This document shows, one piece after another, positions 48,132 to 64,000 of a DNA stretch of 64,000 nucleotides. Under the pieces are notes generated by a model. It had not been told where the DNA came from, searched no databases, and was given only the letters and a program-made list of their open reading frames with translations. Each line of letters opens with the position of its first letter. Position 1 is the first letter of the stretch. A program made the position numbers and the translations under genes. Source of the stretch: Syngnathus acus (lineage: Eukaryota > Chordata > Actinopteri > Syngnathiformes > Syngnathidae); the NCBI RefSeq assembly GCF_901709675.1, contig NC_051105.1:2843104-2907103 (forward strand). Direction: 5' to 3'.

Positions 48132-49943
48132 ATGGCCGAGCCCGAGATCCGACCTGCCCCTAAACAATTTAAATCAGACGTGTGGAATCATTTCGGATTC
48201 TACAATGTTGACGGAGGAAATGAATTGGACAAAAGCTACGTTGTATGCAAGATTTGTCGCGCTAAAATAAAACACTTTGGCACAACGAATATGAGAAGTC
48301 ACACAGCACGATTCCACCCTACAGAGGTGGTGGGAAAGCCGGCTGCTGCTGTTGCTACTAGCAGCCCGAGAACAATTGAGGACGCTCTGAGTAAGCAGCC
48401 AAACACATCGCAAAAGGCCAAACGAATTACGAAAGGTATCGCGGAATTCATTGCCATGAGTTTGCAACCGTACTCGGTTGTAGAGAATCGGGGTTTTCTG
48501 CCAAGGTTGTTGCCCTCTTTTGCCTCCTTATGCCGTTTTTTTCTCCCCCCACAGATGAAGAGCCCTCTCCAATTCTAGGCCCCATTGACGAATCCGATTT
48601 AGATGAAAGTTTCAACTTAAAGCCGTGCCAAGTAAGTAGCATCATTTTCGTGGCAACCTCATTTAAAGATGACATGAATGTAACTCGCAAGAGTACTGCG
48701 ACATGTTCTAACGCAGTTGTTCCCTCAGGTTCCAGAACCTCCACGTGTACTCCAGCCTGAGACCCTCACTCAGATGGCATCTGCTAAAGCGGTGAAAACT
48801 GAGAATGACCAAGGTAAAGATGCCATGATGTCAGTTTTAGGTCACTCAGCCCTAATCTTAAAACCACTAACAAGTTGATGTGTACTTGTACAATTTTCAC
48901 CCCCCTAAGATAAGGTCTTAGTGTTACAATAAAAAATTCAGATGTTTTTTTTAGTGTTGTATTTTTTTTTGCTGTAACGTGTGACAGAGCTTGGCTTGGA
49001 CGCTGCTATCTTCTGGGGACATTGCAACACGGCAGGATGTACAGAAGCCATCTTCAGTGATTTCTTAACAGACATGAAGGATGTCTTCCTGAGGATCCAG
49101 AACTGTCAGGCCAGTCAGGAAGGTGAGTGAGTGACACATCACGATGGGAGGGTGCGACTGCGGCATGGCAGATTATGAGATGTGATGCTGTCTGCAGATT
49201 TCAACGTGGCGTTGAAAGTTATGTTGTCTTCTGGCAAAATGACAAAGCTGCTGAGAAAACAGCAAAAAGGTACAACTACATACATTGAAGCGCTTAAATG
49301 TAACACCATTTTTTGCCAAATGTAGTGGACCAAGGAAACAATCTGAAGTCATCTATCATGGTTTACATGAAGTCTTGTTTTCTGTTCGTTCAATGAATGA
49401 CAAAAACGGAATGAAAATGCTCTTCGTTTGTGATGCGATTGATTCAGATCAGCCGTTTGCAGGCGCCACTACGTTAATTAAATCAGCCGCCTTATGGCCA
49501 AAACAATATGAATGTCATGATTTATCCAGATGGAGTTCACGGTTTATTGATTTTGGTACAGTAGTAAATTAGTTTTAATGCAACATCTTGAGAAAAAGAT
49601 GTCCCATCACAAACTGGTACGACACAGATCATTTACTACTTTTCCATTTTTTGTGGTAAAATTACAACTTTTTATCTTATCACACTTTTTTTTGGTGTAT
49701 AATTATTTTTGGTAAAATGACTTTCTGTAATATCACTTGATTTTCATCACAACTTTACAGATTAGCTGGTAAAAATTGTTTTTTGAAGGAAGGCTTTTAA
49801 TGTAGTTCTGCCTTTTTTACATCATGTATGTCATTCATCTAAATGTCACTTTTGTGGTTTTGATAGAGTTGGAGCACAAACAAGTTGCGGTGAAAAAGTC
49901 AGTGGCAGCGATGCAGGAAGTCATGTCTTTGCTGAGCAGATGA
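48132..49943 (+). CDS. Unrecognised small gene with hAT-type BED zinc finger at its N-terminus
   Basis: ATG 48132 opens MAEPEIRPAPKQFKSDVW and a BED finger (CKIC, then H-x4-H in HTARFH), followed by the start of a hAT transposase body (PYSVVENRGF) that breaks off near 48500. Five exons downstream join in frame: 48555-48631, 48729-48813, 48988-49122, 49198-49269, 49867-49943 (TGA). A donor inside the transposase part (AAAG|GTATCG, exon end 48435) is phase-compatible and gives 249 aa. The downstream part reads GPIDESDLDESF, GLDAAIFWGHCN, FSDFLTDMKDVFLRIQNC, LRKQQKELEHKQ and MQEVMSLLSR, with a likely C-terminal coiled coil. I do not recognise the family. The exons and phases look real. The link to the BED exon is inference; the true 5' exon could lie elsewhere. 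Confidence 0.55.
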
Positions 49944-50426
49944 TCGCCACTTTCTCACTGCATGGTATCCAGCGCCACTCTCACTGAAAGCATTTTATAC
50001 TATGTTGGGCTTTTTAGTTTCCCCTCACCGCTTGATTAGCATATGTACTATCATCATCACCCACATTTCATTTTTAAACATTTAAAGATGTCGAAGAAAA
50101 GCAGACGAGGAAAGTGGTAAGGATAACAATACAGCTGAAAAAGGCGATCATTGAAAAGTTGCACTGTAGTGCTATTAGAGCAAGCTACCTGACACTGTTT
50201 ACTTGCTTACAGATCTGAACTACATCACTGACAGCCGCCTAGAAAGCGTTTGGTCTCGCTTGAAAACTAATCCTGCAAACGTCTTTGGACTCTTCAGAAA
50301 AACAGACTGTTTTTTTAAAAAAATGCGTTTCTCCATTCTTATGTGGTTAGCCACAGAATTAGCTGCATAACGTAATAATTTCTCTGCATTAAATTCTGAA
50401 AAATACCAACATTTAAGGTTGTCTGA

Positions 50427-50450
50427 AATAAAGAATTATTTTGCAATAAA
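50427..50450 (+). terminator. Poly(A) signals of the small + strand gene
   Basis: AATAAA at 50427-50432 and again at 50445-50450, about 480 bp after the stop codon at 49943. Confidence 0.6.
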
Positions 50451-50613
50451 TATTGTTTGTTTCTATTATTAACTTTACCCGTGATGGGAATCCACTGCAG
50501 TTATTCAGCTGGGAATTCATAATTAGTGGAGAATCCTAGTTACAGAAGTAAGATTGTCAAGTCAATGAACTCAGACTTTTGATACGCTCAAAAATATCAA
50601 ATGTTTTGAGCAT

Positions 50614-50619
50614 TTATTT
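50614..50619 (-). terminator. rcbtb1: Candidate poly(A) signal of rcbtb1
   Basis: TTTATT on the + strand (AATAAA on -), about 220 bp beyond the rcbtb1 stop. The two convergent genes would end less than 200 bp apart. Confidence 0.45.
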
Positions 50620-50840
50620 GCAGGGCACTATTGGATATATGCTTTCCGAGTAAGTGCTACTGATGAAAACATTTGGAACTGTCCACAAGTGCAAATGGTC
50701 AGTCAATGGAAAGGAAAAAAAAAAGTAGAAAAAGTGCTTAAAGTTCCTTGGTCAGTTGAATACCACAAGTCTTTCAAGTAGAAGAAAAAAAAAAAAAAAA
50801 GGTGACTGGACTAAATGTCCCTGAACGCATAATTTCTAGG

Positions 50841-56824
<5,984 letters not shown>

Positions 56825-57077
56825 TTACTCTGAGGTCAGTTTGTGGGGTGGAGTGCAACCATCAAACAGAAGCCAAAGGAGGGCGGTCCGGCAGGTGGAA
56901 AGTGGAGACACTGCAGACAGCAAGACGTGTCAATATTTTTACAATAAACAACCATGCGCAGATGAGTGTGAAAACAAACACGTCGACCGCACGGAGGGGA
57001 TCATCTATCGTGATTGGACCACAGACATGCAGATAAAATGTGGACAAGAATAAACAAACTGAGTTACCTCATTATTT

Positions 57078-57195
57078 ATTATTGCCAAGCAGGGAGGCAA
57101 TGGGTCCCATTTTTATAGTCTTTGGTATGACCCAGTCAGGGTTTGAACCCACAACCTTCCAGTCTCAGGGCGGACACTCTACCACTAGGCCACCT
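57078..57195 (-). mobile_element. Truncated tRNA-derived SINE
   Basis: The complement shows the same tRNA-like head and body as the SINE at 15515: GGCCTAGTGGTAGAGTGTCC, GGTTCAAACCC and CTATAAAAATGGGACCCATT. The 3' part is missing. Confidence 0.8.
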
Positions 57196-57199
57196 TAAC

Positions 57200-58640
57200 A
57201 TTTCTTTCCAAACACTGCCTGTGACGCGGCAGTAATACCGCAGCAACACGGAAGTAAGACTAATAGGGCTGGATAAAAAAACAACAACATACCGGTAAAA
57301 GTCACTGAGACGCGGCGGTAACACAGCAGCAACACGGTAGTACAGCACCAACAGGGCTCGTTAAAAAACGTACCAGTAAAAAAAAAAGCCATCTTCATCT
57401 TCCTCCTGTGCACTGAAACCATCGAAGTCTTCCTCCTCAGTGTCCGATTGGAATAGCGTTAGATAGCCTTCGCCTCACACGTTCTCAGTCTCTCTTTCGT
57501 CGTCGCTTTTATGCATTTCTTCGAGTGTGATGAGGGTCTGTTCATGCGAATTTTATTCATGCACGAAGCGCTAAATTACATTAAACGAGCGAGCGACACG
57601 GATAGCTCCAGAGTAGACGGGACCACGAAATAAAGAAAAGGGTGACGCGCCACAACGTCATCAACATCGACTGCCTTTAGCTTAAAAGCGGCATCATATG
57701 CATTTCTTTTGTCCCCCATAATGACGGTTTGTGTATAAAAGCTTCCTTTCAGTAAGTCCGTCTTGACAAACTAGCACGTCTTCTTCGGCGCATTATCTCT
57801 TCGTCTGTCTCGCTCTTGCTTCCTGCTAGAGCGCCCCCTGGAGGCCGTAAAAATCCATAAATACGCCGCGCCGCCATTTAAGCTCTATTTCCCTCTTTGA
57901 CAGCCAAATCGATTGCTTTTAACTTATAAGCTGCATCAAATGCATTTCTTCGTGTGTTTTCCATGATGAGGGTGTGTGCGTGATATGCCAGCTCAGCTCA
58001 AATTTCACCACACCCAGATGTGTGTGTGCCGGTCATTGGGACTTTGATGCGCGAAATGTTCAAAACACAAACTAGCACGTCTTCTTCGGCGCATTATCTC
58101 TTCTTCGTCCGTCTCGCTCTTGCTTCCTGCTAGAGCGTCCCCTGGAGGCCGTAAAAATCCATAAATACGCCGCGCCGCCATTTAAGCCTCGGGGTTCAAA
58201 GTAACCTTCTGAATAAAATGCATTAAAAGTTCACGTTCATTACAACTTGTTTTTGGTGAGCAAAATGTCAGAAGAATTGAATTTAAATGCTGATTGATTG
58301 GGTTTTAATACAATGCAGATGGTCCAAACAGCGCCACTGCTTTGTGTAATCTCTGAGTCACATGGCAGAGTAAGATAAAGGGTTTAGAGCCCTTTGACGC
58401 AGGTCACCTAGCGTGCATTCCTACTAAAGCTCATAATAGTCACAAGCAACACAGCCAGAATAAGCAGCAGCCATAGTAGTGTTTCAAAATAGTATTTTTG
58501 TTGTTTTTTTCTTCAAGATACCGCAGTGTATAAAAGTGATCAAGTCATCACAAAAATCACAAAATAAATCCTTATATAAGCCGCAGGGTTCAACATTTTG
58601 GAAAAAATCGCGGTTTATAGTCCGGAAATTACGGTAAATG
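57200..58640 (-). mobile_element. Degraded DNA transposon remnant with internal duplication
   Basis: One end at about 58600-58636 is the complement of TTCCGGACTATAAACCGCG, the terminus family seen at 16028. At 57370-57467 the - strand encodes an acidic scrap, SDTEEEDFDGFSAQEEDEDG, parallel to the tail of the fragment at 54781. A block of ~115 bp (ACAAACTAGCACGTCTTCTT through CCGCGCCGCCATTTAAG) occurs at about 57767-57882 and again at about 58067-58183. The motif ATGCATTTCTT recurs at about 57512, 57699 and 57940. A SINE 3' fragment lies at 57996-58050. Confidence 0.55.
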
Positions 58641-59063
58641 CATTTAGAAAAGGCATGGGACATTGTGATTTTCTTAGAATGTTGTATTAGTGAGCATTTG
58701 AATATATGAATGCAGGCAGATATTTTACAAATACAGTTTGAATATTGAAATTGTGATAACGTAATCAGAGTCTTCTTTAATAATATCCTTAATAATATTA
58801 ATTGGCCAGACGATTTTCCCTACCAGAATTAGCACTTTTTAGAATTGGTAAAAGTGTGTTTTAATGCCAAACATTCAAAGTCAAACCTCTACATACGAAT
58901 TTAATTCATTCTGGGACCTACTTCATATGTACGTGGCCAGCAATTAGGTGGCCATTGTTAAGAACGCACTATTCATCAAACCGGCTGACACCGCAAGAGA
59001 ACACAAAAAAGGGGACGCCGACCAGCCAGTAGTTGCTGGATTTATCCGTTTCCAACGTGACGG

Positions 59064-59091
59064 CTAAGCTAGCTAGCTAGCTAGCTAGCTG
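59064..59091. repeat. (AGCT)n simple repeat
   Basis: Six to seven tandem AGCT units, self-complementary. Confidence 0.95.
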
Positions 59092-59479
59092 ATTTGCAGT
59101 CAACGAAACCACATAACCTTGTTTTTGGCGAGGAAAAACTCACCTGTTAAAAATTTGCGCGTGGGCTCTCGGGAAGCGGGTCTAATTGTCGCCTTCACCA
59201 TGGTACCCGAGGGTCCACTGTGGCCGTCGGTCGCTAATGTTTACAACGCCCCCCTCCGGAAGCTACCAACCACCAGTTAGTCCGCAGACGCCGATCTCAA
59301 CTGTGCTGGTGCTGACTTGGCGAATGTTTGCTGACGTCACCGTCACAATTGCAGGTAAAATAATCGATCACAGAGCTGGCCTGTTTCGATTGAAACGCGA
59401 CTTGATAAGGGACGAGCTGGGATTCAGGTGGGGGGGAAATCAGGAATAGCCAAGGATTTCTCAGTGTGTCCGTAAATCT

Positions 59480-59503
59480 TTCATTCATTCATTCATTCAT
59501 TCA
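59480..59503. repeat. (CATT)n simple repeat
   Basis: About six tandem CATT/ATTC units. Confidence 0.95.
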
Positions 59504-60500
59504 CTTTTGTCCAATTTCTGAAAAGATTAGTCACTGAATTTGAGATTCCAAGAAATGTCAATGACTAGGACGGGCTACTCCTGGCAATTGTAACCCACAA
59601 AACAAAAACTTTTTCATAAGTGTTTAGCAATCATCATGAGTCCATCAATTTTTTTCATCATGCCATCATAATCTGCACCAGTAGTTCTAGGCATGAAATG
59701 GCTCAAATTACACAACCCTGATATTAACTGGGATTGAAAATTGGAGCACCTTTTGTCATTCACATTGTTTGCTGTCCTCTCATTCTCACATTCCAACCTC
59801 TGTTAAAGATGTAGTGGAGGATATTAATTAATGAATAGGTTCTTTTTTTTTTTACCTCCAAGGAGGACAAAACACTTTGACCCCTCATTGACTACAGGAG
59901 TTTAATGAAATAACAAGAATTAGTACCCACTTCCACTTATGGATTCCGCTTTCATATGCTTGCGGTCAGCAACTATTTTTTCCTGAACTAGATTTACGCA
60001 ACGCATATTATAGTTTATACCAAAAAATAAAACAAAGTTCTACATTTCCCCTCGTTAAAATACCCATAAAAATGGAAAAATTGTTTTTTCTCCTTGCCAA
60101 ATATCTACCATTTTTGACTGATTCAAACTGTTTTAACTACATTTTTTAGCTTATGCCTAAATTCCCAAAACTCACCAAAACACAAAAAACTTCTCATTTT
60201 TCGTATGGAATTTCTACATCCTTTGACAGATTCTAAGCATTCCAACTCCATGTTCAGCTCATTCCCAGTCATTGTATGTAATTTCCGATCATTTATTATC
60301 ATTCCACAATTTTTCATTTGACCTCTCAGCCATAACACGCAATTCCATTCTCGTATTTCTACTTAACATGCCTTTTCCCCTTCACCATCCACTGTATTTA
60401 AGCTTTACTTCAATTTGATTATTATTTTTCCTTCACATGCAAATCACCACACTTGCGAGCGCTGAATGACCCATCGGCTTGAACAGCAGGCTTTTATTTT

Positions 60501-63500
60501 GCTTCGGATCAGAAAGACAGGTCATGTCCTGAGGGTGCCATGAGAAGAAATGCTATGAAAAATCCCCCTGAATGAGGTTACGTGGCGAAGATGGCTTGTG
60601 GTGGTGGGAGGGGGCAAACATGTCAAACTGTGTTTGCATCTCCATGGCAACCAAAGTGTGTACAGGTATAACATCTGGCGTGTTAATTACTCCATTACAA
60701 AGATTTTCAAAGTGTGGAGCGCTGCACCTACAGAAAATAAAGAAAAGGCATATTTTTAAACTTGCAACACTAATTAATTCACCCATTTTCAGTTCAAGTT
60801 TGTAAAGGATTAATGGAGAGCAGCCATTTTGCTTAAACTTTCCCACACCTTCACCGACTATTAGTTTTAAATCAACAAAATGACAAAAACAAAAGGCACC
60901 GTGACTTTTTTTTTTTTCCAACTCATATTTGTCTTTAATATGCACAGGAGTTGAAAGCATCAATGAGCCACCTTAAAGAGAGAAGAAAGTTCAATCTAAA
61001 ATTTATAAAAAGATACAAACAATCAGAGGCCAAAATGCTGTCTGTTGCTTTACTTCTAGTATTCATTTAAAACACGTTATTTTTTTTCTTTCAAGAGCAA
61101 GTAAAAATCTTGCAACAAACATAAGCTTGTATCCAATGCGGGTACAAGACAAACATAATTGTAAATCTTTAAAGTGGCTCGGTCTAGTCTGCTAATGCAT
61201 GACGACTGTACACCCTCACTCTAGAATTTTTGTTCCGTTATAAACTAGCACCCCCCAATCCCCCAGCAATTGTGAATACGCCCTCTCAGTAGTTACCAAC
61301 AGACCAGGGGAGCATTTAAAGTCTCGGAAGACAGCACATCATCAGCCCGAAACCACTAAGGGGGTGAATAAAAGTGTTCTGATTATTAATAACCAGCATG
61401 TCATCACAATACATATGCAAGTCAAAAATAAAAACAGAAATATTGCTTCAACAAAAAGAGAGGGGGGAAAAAGGCTCGACAGCCATTTTAGACAGCGAGG
61501 TCATCATTGTTGTCGTCCTTCCAAAGACTGTCAGCTGCAGCAGCTTTTTACAGGCTACACATACACACACACACACATATATATGTGTACGTATGTGTGT
61601 GTAAATAGAACGGCAAAGAGAGATACACATCACATTTTTTATACAAGCCAAGAGTGTTGAAAAGTACTGTGAAGGTGCCCCTTCCTCTCCCCGAAGTTTC
61701 GTTTTCATTTTTGTCAGTGAACAAAAAAGCCTGTAAACAAACGAGGCCATACTGAAAATAAGCTAAATAATACTATCTTAAAAAAACAAAAAAAAGTCTC
61801 GGTTGTGAGAGTCTTCAAAAATATAAACAATGTCAAAACATTATGACTATGATGAAAATGTTATGAGAATAAAGCGATTTGATACGGACAAACGTCACTT
61901 TTCTTTGAAAAAGCTGTACTGTTGCGTGGGGAAAAACATTGCATATATACGTGTATATACAATTTTTGCACAACATTCATATATTGTTGTAATACTATGA
62001 ATTTCTCAGGATTTTCTTTTAACATAAGCTAACATTTCTTGTGACCCCCTCTCCCCTTATAATATTGCAACATAGTATATATATTTTGCTTTTTGGTTGT
62101 GTCACTTCAGTAATTTTCCCCAATACTACATTCAGACCACTTGTAGTAACTCTTTACTTTTCTTTTGTTTTCTAATATTGCAACTTTATTCTCCAAATGG
62201 AATGTTATACGGAAAAACTCGCAACGCTATGGAAAACAGCTTTTTGAAAAAGTTCAACATAGCGAAAATAAATTGCCTTTTTTTTTTCCCACCTAGCATT
62301 TTTACTCTATTACCACAGCATTACATTCTCTTCAGAATACATTTTGGATAATTTTACATTCTTTTAGACGCTACAATGTACCAGGAAGACAATTACAAAA
62401 ATGTTGTAATTTTTGTATTAAGAGAATATGACAGAATTTTGATATGTAAAAGTTGTATTATGAAAGAAATAGGACTATTATCACAATAACTAACTCAATT
62501 TTGGCTGAATTTCATCTTCATCCTAATTTCTTTCAATTCAACAGCATCACCTCATAGTTTAAGTCAAGACTTTAGTAGAATAGTTATCGTATTAAGAAGT
62601 CCACATTTCACAACTATTATTTGTCATTTTTACTTTTCTGCTCATAAATTTAAACCTAAAAATATTTTGTTGGCAAAACAATTGTCCTCAAACAAGAAAA
62701 ACGTAATGCTAAAAGCTATGAGAATAAAGACAATTTTACTCGTAAAAAGTACCACAAAATGCACCACTACAAAATTTGTACAACTTTTTCCGCATAACAT
62801 TTTAACTTAATGTGAAACTTTACACGTTTTTTTTTTTTCTTTTCTCCTGATATTCCAACTTTTTTCTTGTCGCTTTTTTCTCCCATTTCTTGTGATTCGG
62901 GTGACTTGTTCCTCAAAATTTTCCTTTTCTCCACTGGTCCTAACAGTCCGCCCTATACTCATAAGATTAAAATATGGTGAAGCTCCAAACAAAACGCAAT
63001 TGGAAGATCCAACCAGAAGTAACCACATCATGAGCTGAAACTTACAAAAAAAAAAAAAAAAAAAAATACGATTAAAAATTCAATTCATATATATCAAATA
63101 TTCAATTCAGCCCAGATTTAGCAAATTGTGATATAATCCCCACCTCCCCTGTGGCCCCCACCACCACCAACTTTGATTTTCACATTACAGGGGAATCATG
63201 AGCAAATAGGACGTCCAGTGCAGACCAGTCCGCGGGAGGAGACGCTACAGTGGTCACAAAGTTTCTGCACTTCCCAGTTACCTCTTTTCTTACTCTGCCA
63301 AGTCCTTCTTAGCAGCTAGTTCAGTTTTAATTAAACATGAAAAAATAAAAAATGATGGCAGTTACTTCACTTTTGTGGAAAAGGGCTTTAGTACACACCG
63401 CTGAATAATTCAATTAAAGTCACATAAAAAAAAAAAAAAAAAAGTGACATCATGAAGTCCGTCCGGTCAAGTCTGTCTGCCATCATTGGAGCCCTTTCAC

Positions 63501-64000
63501 CCTCAGTGGAGTGGGGAGCGAGGGTGAGGGGATATATCCGTAGTTAATTATGGCTAATCATTATTTGGAGGGGTGGGCCAGGTGCCTGGGGGTTCAACTT
63601 TATGACCCGAATAGTGGGTGTGTTTATACACCAAGTGTGTGTGTGAGACAAAGGGAGGGGCATAAAAACAAAACAGCAGTATTTCTCTCCCATTTGTGAT
63701 ATGACGGCTTCCAAAAGAAGTGTGCACACTAATTGTCCAAATGTGTATATGTGTCTTTGTGTGTCAGTGAGGGAGACTACCAACTTAAATGTGCTCGTGA
63801 ACATTTTGGCGATCAAACGTTGCCACTGACGCTGTTTTGGCCTTCCCGTTTTTCTGCGTTGTGTGATATGTCGAAGCAAAAAATCCTTCTTGGGATGCAG
63901 GCTGGCAGATGGTGGCAAGGAGTGACCCATTACAAAAATGCTAAATACAACCCCCACAGTGCAGAAGTGGTGGTGGGGGCCATAAATCCATCAGTGACTG
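60501..64000. other. AT-rich noncoding region, possibly 3' UTR of a - strand gene beyond the window
   Basis: No coding exon recognised on either strand. On the - strand an ATTAAA (complement at 60935-60940) is followed by a T/A-rich stretch. More than 3 kb of low-complexity AT-rich DNA without typical repeats would fit a long 3' UTR. Includes a CA/TG run (61557-61602) and poly(A/T) runs at 63045-63066 and 63426-63443. Confidence 0.25.

Larger units (their letters stand above)
58641..60500. other. Intergenic DNA without a supported gene
   Basis: AT-rich except for a GC-richer patch at 59150-59440 containing an 87-codon open frame that I could not assign. No splice-linked coding exons were recognised. 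Confidence 0.5.

Noticed and set aside
59186-59449. 87-codon + strand open frame in a GC-rich patch
   Set aside because: No recognisable domain, no partner exons, and the peptide looks random; not listed as a gene.

Overview
The window looks like teleost fish nuclear DNA. Genes are split into many short exons with GT–AG borders, the encoded proteins are clearly vertebrate, and the noncoding DNA is full of repeat types common in fish genomes: tRNA-derived SINEs, hAT-like and piggyBac-like MITEs, a LINE 3' tail, and pogo/Tigger-like transposase scraps. I cannot name the species. All homology statements rest on recognising protein families by eye; no database search was run.

Layout. (1) Positions 1-2204 hold what looks like the 3' end of an ATP11A-type P4-ATPase gene on the + strand: a short C-terminal reading frame and a possible alternative last exon. 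(2) Positions 7081-42584 hold a complete mcf2l (Dbs/OST-type RhoGEF) gene on the + strand. It has two candidate first coding exons followed by 31 exons encoding Sec14/CRAL-TRIO, spectrin-like, DH, PH and SH3 parts; with either first exon the reading frame closes exactly (1195 or 1169 aa). ATP11A next to MCF2L matches the human 13q34 order. (3) Positions 48132-49943 hold a small + strand gene I do not recognise. Its last five exons join in frame, and its 5' part may come from a hAT transposase BED zinc finger. (4) Positions 50841-56812, - strand, hold a complete rcbtb1 gene (11 coding exons, 531 aa), tail to tail with gene 3. (5) Positions 57000-64000 are repeat debris and AT-rich DNA with no gene I can support.

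The most unusual content is structural. One mcf2l intron, inside the DH-domain code, carries an 11.5-kb unit. Two direct copies of a ~540-bp hAT-like MITE enclose about 10.4 kb of telomere-like TTAGGG-rich satellite with a 1087-bp higher-order repeat, and the whole unit is bounded by one perfect 8-bp target-site duplication (26102-26109 and 37619-37626). Another intron carries a 113-bp insertion, flanked by a perfect 14-bp duplication, that contains a hammerhead ribozyme motif on the - strand. Between mcf2l and the small gene lies a foldback element with ~300-bp inverted ends containing tRNA-like pol III boxes, filled with eleven 235-bp repeats whose junctions form long near-perfect hairpins. 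Two introns, one in mcf2l and one in rcbtb1, appear to be of the rare GC-AG class.
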